From Micavibrio aeruginosavorus (GTDB lineage Bacteria > Pseudomonadota > Alphaproteobacteria > Micavibrionales > Micavibrionaceae), in NCBI GenBank assembly GCA_003241285.1, contig QFOT01000141.1, positions 1-5,550 of the forward strand: 5,550 nucleotides of DNA, read 5' to 3'. The position numbers and the translations under genes were made by a program. The notes under the pieces are model-generated. The model was given only the letters and a program-made list of their open reading frames with translations, did no database searches and was not told where the DNA came from. This document shows positions 1 through 5,355 of the stretch, one piece after another. How positions within the stretch are numbered: position 1 is the stretch's first letter; each line of letters opens with the position of its first letter.

Positions 1-1315
1 CGTTCAGCGCCCGCTCTGACATCGCCTTCTTCTTCTCACGGCCTTTGGCGCGGGTGACGATATCGGGGAAGAGGCCGAAATTGACGTTCATCGGCTGGAA
101 GGTCGTGGCGTCCGCGCCGCCGGTGATATGCGAGAGGATCGCGCCTATAGCCGTAGTCGCGGGTGGGAGATCAAGGGTGATGCCAAGGCGTTCACTTGCA
201 GCCAGCCGTCCGGCGAGAATACCGACTGCGGCACTTTCGACATAGCCTTCACATCCGGTAATCTGTCCGGCAAAACGAAGGCGCGGCATGGCCTTCATCT
301 GCAAACGCTCATTGAGGACTTTGGGCGAGTTGATAAACGTGTTGCGGTGAAGCCCGCCAAGCCTCGCGAAATCGGCGTTCTCAAGGCCCGGTATCATTTT
401 GAGGACGCGGGTCTGTTCGCCATATTTCATCTTGGTCTGGAAACCGACCATGTTATAGAGCGTGCCGAGCGCATTATCCTGACGAAGCTGGATCACCGCA
501 TAAGGCGTCTTGCCCGTATTCGGATCGGTCAGCCCGACAGGTTTCATCGGGCCGAAGCGCAAGGTCTCGACACCGCGGGATGCCATCACTTCGATAGGCA
601 TACAGCCCTCGAAATACGGCGTGTTCTTCTCCCATTCCTTGAACTCCATCTTCTCGGAGGTAAGCAGGGCGTCGATAAAGGCGAGATACTCGTCTTTCTC
701 CATCGGGCAGTTGATATAATCCTTACCCGTTCCGGCAGGGCCTTCCTTATCGTAGCGCGACTGGAACCACGCCCGGTCAAAATTGATCGACTCTTTATGG
801 ATGATCGGCGCAATCGCGTCGAAGAAAGCGAGGCTGTCTTCGCCTGATAATTCGCGGATCGCTTCTGCTAAAGCCGGAGAGGTAAGAGGGCCCGTCGCAA
901 TAATGACACTGTCCCATTCTTCCGGCGGCAATCCGGCAATCTCGCCGCGCTCAATGGTGATGAGGGGATGTTCGGTAAGGGCTTTCGTGACGCCATCTGA
1001 GAAGATATCGCGGTCAACCGCCAGAGCACCGCCCGCAGGCACGGCGGCTTTCGCGCCTTCGCGCATCTGGATCGAATTGCACATCCGCATCTCTTCATGC
1101 AGAAGACCGACTGCATTGTAATCCTTGTCATCGGACCGGAAGGAGTTCGAGCACACAAGCTCCGCCAATCCGTCCGTCTTATGCGCATCCGTCCCGCGAA
1201 TGGGGCGCATTTCATGCAGGATCACGGGTACGCCCATATTCGCTGCCTGCCACGCCGCTTCCGTTCCGGCCATGCCACCGCCGATGATGTGGATGGGTTT
1301 AAGCGATGTTGGCAT
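1..1315 (-). CDS. trmFO: TrmFO, methylenetetrahydrofolate-tRNA (uracil-5-)-methyltransferase, 3' end cut by window
   Basis: Cytoplasmic FAD enzyme that makes m5U54 in the T-loop of tRNA, taking the methyl carbon from 5,10-methylene-THF and reducing it with FADH2 (family knowledge). Seen here: an N-terminal Rossmann FAD motif (IHIIGGGMAGTEAAW, residues 8-22), HEMRP at 34-38, the TrmFO signature LVCSNSFRS (53-61, C55), NCPM with C203, FEGCMPIEVMA with C238, LRFGPMKPVGL, and a late TGCEGYVESAAVG block. I take C55 and C238 as the two functionally important cysteines reported for the family, but judged this by motif and not by alignment. The frame stays open to base 2 (438 codons, ending KKKAMSERALN). 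Family lengths near 440-470 suggest only a short C-terminal tail is missing. The ATG at 1313-1315 is right because the FAD motif follows at once. The start overlaps the last 17 bases of the upstream gene, so translation may be coupled. The gene is GC-rich (36 of 60 in row 541-600), unlike that neighbour. Confidence 0.96.
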   Translation of the reverse strand, partial: MPTSLKPIHIIGGGMAGTEAAWQAANMGVPVILHEMRPIRGTDAHKTDGLAELVCSNSFRSDDKDYNAVGLLHEEMRMCNSIQMREGAKAAVPAGGALAVDRDIFSDGVTKALTEHPLITIERGEIAGLPPEEWDSVIIATGPLTSPALAEAIRELSGEDSLAFFDAIAPIIHKESINFDRAWFQSRYDKEGPAGTGKDYINCPMEKDEYLAFIDALLTSEKMEFKEWEKNTPYFEGCMPIEVMASRGVETLRFGPMKPVGLTDPNTGKTPYAVIQLRQDNALGTLYNMVGFQTKMKYGEQTRVLKMIPGLENADFARLGGLHRNTFINSPKVLNERLQMKAMPRLRFAGQITGCEGYVESAAVGILAGRLAASERLGITLDLPPATTAIGAILSHITGGADATTFQPMNVNFGLFPDIVTRAKGREKKKAMSERALN

Positions 1316-2147
1316 GTCGTAAATCCAGTGAATATTGGGTTATGTTTCTTTGTGGTTTAACTTGTTCCATATGTGTATTCGCAATGTTGAATACATCTGT
1401 CAGAAGGATTTTGCGCTGTTCATCCGCATGAGTTAAATGCTCACGCAGTACTCTACGGTGTCTATAAGCTTTGGAGCTGGTAGGAAAATCACCTTGTAAA
1501 TGGGCAGGTGCAATTTGAACCAGTACGCCAAAACTTAAGATAAGTCCTTTACCTATTTTTTTTGATAGGGCTGCAACAGGGCTGGTTTCATCATCGCCGT
1601 AATACGCGATGATTCTAACATCGGGGTTATTTTTTTCTGCTTCAGTTAAATGTATACCCGGGCCGTTGCCATAGCATATATCCACTGTGTTAGTATTGTT
1701 ATTGGCAGCTCTGTGAAAAACCCGTTTGATGATAACATCTAAAAATCTGTCTTGTTTTGATGGGGCAATTGCAGGCCCTTCTACTGGCCCTCGCGCAAGC
1801 CCGTCTATAAAGCCGAGTCCTTTCCGTTCTTTTAAAATGCCGTCACTATTTGTAAAATTGATATCAGCATTTACTTCATAAGTTCCACCGCAATCAGTCC
1901 ACAACACAAGGCCATGTTCGATGTTATTGCGAACATTTTGAATAGCTTTCGGTGTCATAAATTTTGGATATGGGCTGACTTCCCCGACGCATCCTGGGAA
2001 AACGAGCATATTAAAGTCTGATAAGTCCGTATCGCCAAGATCATCTGCGTTAATGCTGCTCACATTTCGAGGCCCATACTCATCTTTTAGCATCCAATCA
2101 AGTGAATGTACGGCTAGATCATATCCAGTTAGAAACAAAACTTTCAT
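1299..2147 (-). CDS. Divergent BPL_N-like (class I glutamine amidotransferase-fold) protein, probable paralogue of the upstream gene
   Basis: 282 residues, no signal peptide. It aligns block for block with the gene just upstream: start strand MKVLFLTGYD; MLVFPGCVGE (47-56) against the PGGADLYY loop; LVLWTDCGGTYEV (80-92) against the elbow NYLGICAGAYYA; RKGLGFIDGLARGPVEG (108-124) against the region ending in ATGPVYEF; CYGNGPG (158-164) against LYAAGPV; and IGKGLILSFGVLVQIAP (198-214) against IGKGTVILSSPHIEYAP. C86 keeps the nucleophile position, but the partner's H191 and E193 fall at V208/L209 and V210/Q211, so the Cys-His-Glu relay appears lost. About 70 residues follow that block. The start ATG abuts the upstream stop (TAA then ATG, no gap) and has AAGGA about 10 bases ahead. 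The gene is AT-rich (rows 1501, 1681 and 1921 count 23, 23 and 21 G+C of 60), which suggests separate acquisition. The substrate is unknown. Family placement is by eye. Confidence 0.82.
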   Translation of the reverse strand: MKVLFLTGYDLAVHSLDWMLKDEYGPRNVSSINADDLGDTDLSDFNMLVFPGCVGEVSPYPKFMTPKAIQNVRNNIEHGLVLWTDCGGTYEVNADINFTNSDGILKERKGLGFIDGLARGPVEGPAIAPSKQDRFLDVIIKRVFHRAANNNTNTVDICYGNGPGIHLTEAEKNNPDVRIIAYYGDDETSPVAALSKKIGKGLILSFGVLVQIAPAHLQGDFPTSSKAYRHRRVLREHLTHADEQRKILLTDVFNIANTHMEQVKPQRNITQYSLDLRHANIA

Positions 2148-2870
2148 TTACGCAAATTCCTTAGTAACGCGTGACCAGAGATCGCGCTCGGAGTGATGGT
2201 TTTGGGTGAAGCGGTCGATATTCTTGGTCGACCATTCTGTAGAAGTATTCAGGTGCTTGTAGGTGGTGTTTGATAAATCTTTCGGCGCATATTCGATATG
2301 CGGGCTAGATAGAATAACAGTGCCTTTCCCGATTGTATTCTTGACGATCGCTGTTTGCCCGTTGGAATATGTGGCTAGTCCATCGCCTTCGAAAACAGGA
2401 CCTGCGGCATAGAGAGCGCTATAGCGTTCACCGTCTATTGTGACATCGACGATATTCTGCCAGCTTTTGTTGATGTCATTCTCTTCGAGGAATTCATATA
2501 CAGGGCCAGTTGCTTTGGCATTCGCAAAAGCCAGTTCACGGGATCCTGCGATCTCTCCCTTATTCCAGTCGATTTCACGGGCGGCATAATAAGCGCCTGC
2601 GCAGATGCCTAAGTAATTTCCGCCTTGTTCGACATAGGCTTTGATTTTAGTGTTACCTTCGCCGTTGAGCTTTTCGCAATAATACAAATCTGCGCCGCCG
2701 GGCATGACGAAAAGAAAAACGCTCTCGTTTAATGCACCGCTGATAATATCGGCGGCGTCGCAAAAGCGGACATTGTCAGAGCCATAGGTTTCGCAAAGGC
2801 GTTTATGCAGAACGCCATTATTATGAACGTAATCCTGATAAAGGAAGACCTTACTTCTTTTTCTTGTCAT
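2148..2870 (-). CDS. BPL_N-family protein (biotin-protein-ligase N-terminal-like, class I glutamine amidotransferase fold)
   Basis: 240 residues. It resembles the stand-alone BPL_N domain (Pfam PF09825 type), a flavodoxin-like class I amidotransferase fold found at the N-terminus of eukaryotic biotin-protein ligases and as single bacterial proteins of unknown function. Visible marks: KVFLYQDY (7-14), VMPGGADLYYCEKLNGEGN (55-73), nucleophile elbow GNYLGICAGAYYAAREI with C90, ALYAAGPVFEG (152-162), and VILSSPHIEYAP (185-196), whose H191 and E193 complete a Cys-His-Glu arrangement. No biotin ligase catalytic domain follows, so it should not be called BirA. The frame is open up to 2984, but I start at the ATG 2868-2870 because upstream codons overlap the GNAT gene and read as low-complexity S/T/R. 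The family fold begins at KVFLYQDY. The chosen start overlaps the GNAT stop by 20 bp. The reaction is unknown. Confidence 0.88.
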   Translation of the reverse strand: MTRKRSKVFLYQDYVHNNGVLHKRLCETYGSDNVRFCDAADIISGALNESVFLFVMPGGADLYYCEKLNGEGNTKIKAYVEQGGNYLGICAGAYYAAREIDWNKGEIAGSRELAFANAKATGPVYEFLEENDINKSWQNIVDVTIDGERYSALYAAGPVFEGDGLATYSNGQTAIVKNTIGKGTVILSSPHIEYAPKDLSNTTYKHLNTSTEWSTKNIDRFTQNHHSERDLWSRVTKEFA

Positions 2871-3342
2871 AGAAAATCGGGTCTGAATATTTGTCGATAT
2901 TCTTCTGGTAGTATTTACCGACGACGACATAGCCGTTCTTGGCATAGAGGTTTTCTGCGCCTTCCGCGCCGATATCTGTATCAAGCTCGATCAGCTTGCA
3001 GCCTTCTTCGCGGGATTTGTTCTCGGCGAACTTGATCAGCTTTGTACCATAACCATTGCCGTGATGCTTCTCATCGACGACGACATGTTCGATATAGGTG
3101 GTAAAACCGTCATGCAGATTGTGGTTGGAGATAATGCCAATCATGCCGACCATTTCATCGCCAAGCTCGGCAACATAGACGCGGTAGCCGGTGGCGCGCG
3201 CGACGAACATGCGCTGCGCATAGGTCTGCATATCCAGATGTGGCAGGAGTTGTTTGACGATGGGAAACGCGTGATGGTAATCGGCATCGGACCGCGCTTC
3301 GCGGATCGTGAGTTCTAATTGATTGTCGGCTCTGTCAGACAT
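2851..3342 (-). CDS. GNAT-family N-acetyltransferase
   Basis: 163 residues, soluble. Single GNAT domain that would transfer an acetyl group from acetyl-CoA to an amine. The substrate cannot be read from the sequence. Visible: N-terminal strand and helix LTIREARSDADYHHAFPIVKQLL (11-33); beta4 MVGMIGIISNHNLHDG (64-79); motif A IEHVVVDEKHHGNGYGTKLI (84-103) with the acetyl-CoA pyrophosphate loop K-H-H-G-N-G (92-97, in place of Q/R-x-x-G-x-G/A); then CKLIELDT and motif B AENLYAKNGYVVVGKYY (129-145), including the usual Y133 and the NGY turn. The C-terminus is strongly basic (DKKKK). A purine-rich SD (AAGGAAG, complement of 3347-3353) sits a few bases ahead of the ATG. This is the first gene of the minus-strand cluster, with the BPL_N gene overlapping its 3' end by 20 bp. 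Such tight linkage suggests the two proteins act in one process, possibly amine or peptide modification, but that is inference. Confidence 0.92.
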   Translation of the reverse strand: MSDRADNQLELTIREARSDADYHHAFPIVKQLLPHLDMQTYAQRMFVARATGYRVYVAELGDEMVGMIGIISNHNLHDGFTTYIEHVVVDEKHHGNGYGTKLIKFAENKSREEGCKLIELDTDIGAEGAENLYAKNGYVVVGKYYQKNIDKYSDPIFYDKKKK

Positions 3343-3423
3343 GGTTCTTCCTTTGGCGGCTTTATATAAGGTTTAACCTGAAAAGGGAAGATGTAACTTG
3401 TTAAGTGATTGATTTGTATCGAT
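3343..3423 (-). promoter_or_regulatory. Short intergenic region with possible promoter of the GNAT-BPL_N cluster
   Basis: 81 bases separate the polymerase stop from the GNAT start. On the minus strand a TATATAAA stretch (complement of 3361-3368) could supply a -10 element, but no convincing -35 lies 16-18 bases upstream (best is TTCCCT). An 11-bp palindrome AGGTTTAACCT (3369-3379) abuts the possible -10 and could be an operator or chance. I see no strong terminator for the polymerase gene, so read-through from the SOS promoter into the cluster is possible. Confidence 0.25.
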
Positions 3424-4707
3424 TTACTCGTGAAATTCTGCCATATCAGGAATGCGGCTAAAGGCGATTTTGGTGCCGACATAGCCGGCTTGCGTTTGCG
3501 GTGTAATGCCGAGCGTGACGGTTTCTTTGCCGTATCGCCCATTCAAATCATCCAGCGCGGCGGAGAGTTTATCATTTTTTGCCTGTAGTTTTTGATGCGC
3601 GGGCGATGCCATGTCGAAAAGATCGGGCGTAATTTGCTGGCGCTCGCAAAGGCCCGACATATTGATGGACACTTTCTTCATCAGCCCCGGTTTATAGGTG
3701 TCGATCAATGCATCCCACAAATGATCAAGGGCTTTGAGAAACGCGAAGTTATCCTGTGATGGTGATATTTTTATACCTGCACCCCAGCCTTCGCCGTCGA
3801 CAGTGCGGAAACTGACATCGAAATAAGTCGAATAGCGCTCATAGCGGCGCAGGCGAGCGGCGGCTTTCACCGTCAATCTGCGGGCAATAAGCTTGGCAAC
3901 GGACGGTGCGCGCAATTCAGGCTCCAATATTCGGGAATGCCCGACGACGGTACGGTTGGGTTCATCGTTCACCGGTACTTCAAAACCGTGCAGATTATAC
4001 CAGAACTTTTCACCTTCGACGCTTCCCCATATTTTTCGCGCCTGTTTGGGAGAGAGATTCCAGAATTGCTCGGTGGTTCTAATGCCGCGTTCTCGCAAAT
4101 TCGCTTCCATATTGGCGCCGATGCCGGGGAAGTCACGCAAAGATAGATCGAATAAAGGTCCGGGCAGCATGTCTTTCTCGATAATGACAAGGCCATTGGG
4201 CTTCATCATATTTGTGGCGACCTTCGCCAGATAACCGTTCGGCGCAAAACCGATTGAGCAATTGATGGCCTCGCCTACATTCTTCCAGATGCCTTCGCGA
4301 ATACGAGTGGCCAATGCTGTCGCCGCTTCGCGGTTTCGTTTGTTCGGCGGCAGGCGCGAAGATAATTCATCAATCGACCAGACTTTATTGATCGGCGTAT
4401 GGCGAACGACTTCCTCGATGATTTTATGATGGTATTCGACGTATTTATCGTGCCGTGCCAGAACGATTTTAAGCCCCGGGCACATTCTTTTGGCTTCGTA
4501 AATCTTGGTACCGGTACGGATGCCGTATTTCTTTGCTTCATAAGAAGCGGCAATGGCGCAAGTGCCATCCGTCATCATCGGAACGACAGCCATAGGAACA
4601 CCGCGTAATAAAGGGTTTTCCTGCTGTTCTATACTGGCAAAATAGCTGTTCAGATCTAGAAAGAGCCAAGAAATTGAGGAATTTACCACGGGGTTCACGG
4701 AGTACAC
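3424..4707 (-). CDS. Y-family DNA polymerase (DinB/UmuC-like translesion polymerase)
   Basis: 427 residues from the GTG at 4705-4707. Error-prone translesion DNA polymerase. Domains in order: catalytic palm/fingers with SWLFLDLNSYFASIEQQ (metal ligand D18, probable steric gate F23), ASYEAKKYGIRTGTKIYEA (54-72), and VWSIDELSS (catalytic D113, E114); INCSIGFAPNGYLAKVATNMMKPNG; thumb helix-hairpin-helix with FPGIGANMEANLRERGI; little-finger domain starting VVGHSRILEPELR; and C-terminal KIAFSRIPDMAEF. TPDLF (360-364) resembles a beta-clamp-binding peptide. It is most like the roughly 400-residue alphaproteobacterial 'Y-family polymerase' group; no imuA or dnaE2 is in the window. The first eight codons (VYSVNPVV) come from the CACGG repeat of the upstream insertion. 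There is no SD in front of the GTG, and the first internal ATG codons lie after D18, so a repeat-encoded GTG (4707, 4698 or 4689) must be used. The GxxExxY stop lies 5 bases upstream, which suggests coupled reinitiation. Probably SOS-controlled through the LexA box at 5179. Confidence 0.95.
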   Translation of the reverse strand: MYSVNPVVNSSISWLFLDLNSYFASIEQQENPLLRGVPMAVVPMMTDGTCAIAASYEAKKYGIRTGTKIYEAKRMCPGLKIVLARHDKYVEYHHKIIEEVVRHTPINKVWSIDELSSRLPPNKRNREAATALATRIREGIWKNVGEAINCSIGFAPNGYLAKVATNMMKPNGLVIIEKDMLPGPLFDLSLRDFPGIGANMEANLRERGIRTTEQFWNLSPKQARKIWGSVEGEKFWYNLHGFEVPVNDEPNRTVVGHSRILEPELRAPSVAKLIARRLTVKAAARLRRYERYSTYFDVSFRTVDGEGWGAGIKISPSQDNFAFLKALDHLWDALIDTYKPGLMKKVSINMSGLCERQQITPDLFDMASPAHQKLQAKNDKLSAALDDLNGRYGKETVTLGITPQTQAGYVGTKIAFSRIPDMAEFHE

Positions 4708-4712
4708 GGGGT
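4682..4712 (+). repeat. Left terminal repeat: three 9-bp NCACGGRGT units
   Basis: After TTTA, three tandem units are visible: CCACGGGGT (4686-4694), TCACGGAGT (4695-4703) and ACACGGGGT (4704-4712). Read on the minus strand they encode VYSVNPVV and provide three in-frame GTG codons, the only plausible start codons for the polymerase gene. The repeat is inverted relative to the right copy. Confidence 0.85.
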
Positions 4713-5156
4713 TTAAAGCGCCAAACGCTTTATTCCGTCTTTGATGAGGGGCTGGTTAAAGTTGATAAGATAGCCAATCCTGTAGTTACCGAGTTTCAGG
4801 TAACTAAGAAGCTGAGCATGATCTAAAGGAGTAAGCTGGCGTATGGATTTGATTTCTAAAACGATAGAATCCTCTACTAACAAATCAATGCGGTAGGCAT
4901 CGGGTATATAAAGTTTCTCAAAGCTTATTGGGAGGAATTTCTCTCTTTCTACTTTTAGATTGTGATTTTGAATCAAGTCGTAGAATAAACATTCTTTATA
5001 GCTTTTCTCCAATAAACCCGGTCCCAAATACTTATGAATCTTAAGGGCGGATTGAAAAATAAGATCAGTAATTCTATTGAACTTTTGTTTGTCATAGAGC
5101 TGGACGCGCTCCGTGATCCCCGTGTCCCCCGTGGTAAAAACATTTTTCTGTTGCAT
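4713..5156 (-). CDS. GxxExxY-family protein (PDDEXK_3, PD-(D/E)xK nuclease fold)
   Basis: 147 residues, soluble. The GxxExxY family (Pfam PDDEXK_3 type) has a PD-(D/E)xK nuclease fold; its biological role is not settled. Signature GLLEKSY (47-53: G47, E50, Y53) inside HKYLGPGLLEKSYKECL. Putative catalytic set: E50, D91 in YRIDLLVE, and E101/K103 in LEIKS. The family's closing features follow: DHAQLLSYLKL (Q115), GYLINFN (128-134) and KDGIKR (139-144). Residues 8-16 (TTGDTGITE) are translated from the right CACGG repeat, and residues 1-5 (MQQKN) probably belong originally to the polymerase gene. The ATG at 5154-5156 is preceded 4 bases upstream by AGAGGA. The LexA-box promoter lies directly upstream, so the gene should be SOS-inducible, perhaps only because of where it landed. 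It is AT-rich compared with the polymerase gene. Nuclease activity is not shown. Confidence 0.93.
   Translation of the reverse strand: MQQKNVFTTGDTGITERVQLYDKQKFNRITDLIFQSALKIHKYLGPGLLEKSYKECLFYDLIQNHNLKVEREKFLPISFEKLYIPDAYRIDLLVEDSIVLEIKSIRQLTPLDHAQLLSYLKLGNYRIGYLINFNQPLIKDGIKRLAL
5108..5138 (-). repeat. Right terminal repeat: three 9-bp NCACGGRGN units, inverted to the left copy
   Basis: On the minus strand three units are visible: CCACGGGGG (5134-5126), ACACGGGGA (5125-5117) and TCACGGAGC (5116-5108), preceded by TTTA. They are translated as TTGDTGITE within the GxxExxY protein. The outer 12 bases match the left end exactly; inner units match apart from order and the last base of each unit. 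Confidence 0.85.
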
Positions 5157-5179
5157 ATGTTCCTCTTATGTTCTATAAG
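5151..5179 (+). promoter_or_regulatory. Possible divergent plus-strand promoter for the small ORF
   Basis: TTGCAT (5151-5156) and TATAAG (5174-5179) are 17 bases apart; the -10 matches five of six consensus bases, the -35 only three. Transcription would start near 5186, inside the LexA box, giving an untranslated leader of about 43 bases before the ATG at 5229. If real, LexA would repress both directions. Confidence 0.35.
5161..5166 (-). promoter_or_regulatory. Ribosome binding site of the GxxExxY gene (probably the original polymerase RBS)
   Basis: AGAGGA on the minus strand, four bases before the ATG at 5154-5156. It fixes that start and contrasts with the lack of any SD before the polymerase GTG. 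Confidence 0.8.
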
Positions 5180-5193
5180 AACATTATTAGAAC
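5179..5193 (-). promoter_or_regulatory. LexA (SOS) box, alphaproteobacterial direct-repeat type
   Basis: Minus strand GTTC-TAATAAT-GTTC (plus strand GAAC-ATTATTA-GAAC), an exact match to the GTTC-N7-GTTC operator known for alphaproteobacterial LexA. It overlaps the -10 of the minus-strand promoter and the likely start of a plus-strand promoter. An extra opposing half-site, GTTC at 5170-5173, makes a 7-bp inverted repeat (ATGTTCT-ATA-AGAACAT, 5168-5184) with the first half of the box. Its location before a translesion polymerase makes chance unlikely. Confidence 0.85.
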
Positions 5194-5213
5194 GAATAAA
5201 GCATTGAAGTCAA
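5184..5213 (-). promoter_or_regulatory. Promoter of the GxxExxY-polymerase transcript, LexA-covered
   Basis: On the minus strand, -35 TTGACT (5213-5208) and -10 TAATAA (5189-5184) are 18 bases apart. The -10 falls inside the 7-base spacer of the LexA box, so LexA binding would block polymerase entry. A start near 5177 would leave a leader of about 20 bases to the ATG at 5156, just holding the SD. Confidence 0.6.
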
Positions 5214-5218
5214 CAAAA

Positions 5219-5224
5219 AGAGGT
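5219..5224 (+). promoter_or_regulatory. Ribosome binding site of the 32-codon ORF
   Basis: AGAGGT, four bases before the ATG at 5229. This strong SD is the main sign that the short frame is translated. Confidence 0.6.
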
Positions 5225-5228
5225 CGCC

Positions 5229-5327
5229 ATGTACATAAAAAACAGTCTGAAACTGCGTTATACCTTTCCGAGTTCCGTTATGTTCCTGTCCATGCTGATC
5301 TATGGCTATTGTCAGGCGTGGTCGTAA
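5229..5327 (+). CDS. Small hydrophobic peptide, 32 residues, candidate SOS-induced membrane peptide
   Basis: Frame ATG to TAA with a good SD (AGAGGT, 5219-5224) and a rho-independent hairpin 28 bases after the stop. The peptide has a basic N-terminal part (MYIKNSLKLRYTF, with K4, K8, R10) and then a short hydrophobic segment, SSVMFLSMLIYGYCQAW (15-31), long enough for a minimal or surface-lying membrane helix. There is no cleavable signal or recognised domain. It lies 36 bases downstream of the LexA box and divergent from the polymerase transcript. By analogy only, known SOS-induced membrane peptides of this size include Caulobacter SidA (29 residues, division inhibitor) and E. coli TisB (29 residues). 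I see no sequence identity claim to make. Alternatives: a leader peptide or a chance frame. Confidence 0.5.
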   Translation: MYIKNSLKLRYTFPSSVMFLSMLIYGYCQAWS

Positions 5328-5355
5328 AAAAAGGATCATATTAAGTTTTTTGAAT

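Larger units (their letters stand above)
4681..5145 (-). mobile_element. Candidate insertion carrying the GxxExxY gene, bounded by inverted CACGG repeats
   Basis: A 12-base exact inverted match (TTTACCACGGGG, 4682-4693; its complement at 5127-5138) and three 9-bp units at each end enclose an AT-rich gene (19-26 G+C of 60 in sampled rows) inside a GC-richer locus. ATTT occurs at both edges (4681-4684 and 5142-5145) and could be a 4-bp target duplication, though this is AT-rich and short. Joining codon AAT (5142-5144) to TCC (4678-4680) deletes 461 bp and gives an in-frame polymerase N-terminus. No transposase is encoded, so movement would have to be in trans or by another mechanism. Boundaries are inferred. 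Confidence 0.6.

Noticed and set aside
128..847. Plus-strand open frame of 239 codons
   Set aside because: It lies wholly antisense to trmFO, whose frame shows clear family motifs. The antisense translation is Arg/His-rich with no recognisable domain and no SD. It is a GC-driven shadow.
783..1360. Several overlapping frames on both strands in this stretch
   Set aside because: All are other-frame readings of trmFO. The true frame (minus, from 1315) accounts for the whole stretch.
2148..2870. Reading the BPL_N protein as a biotin ligase (BirA)
   Set aside because: Only the N-terminal amidotransferase-like domain is present. The biotinyl-AMP synthase catalytic domain with its GRGRxG motif is absent.
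2871..2984. N-terminal extension of the BPL_N gene to an ATG at 2984
   Set aside because: These 38 codons overlap the GNAT reading frame, are low-complexity S/T/R-rich and precede the natural start of the fold. The ATG at 2870 is the usual overlap-type start.
3369..3379. Palindrome AGGTTTAACCT as a regulator operator
   Set aside because: Too short and isolated to call on its own; noted only within the intergenic entry.
4682..5138. CRISPR-like array from repeated CACGG units
   Set aside because: Units are only 9 bp, directly adjacent without spacers, and limited to three at each end in opposite orientation.
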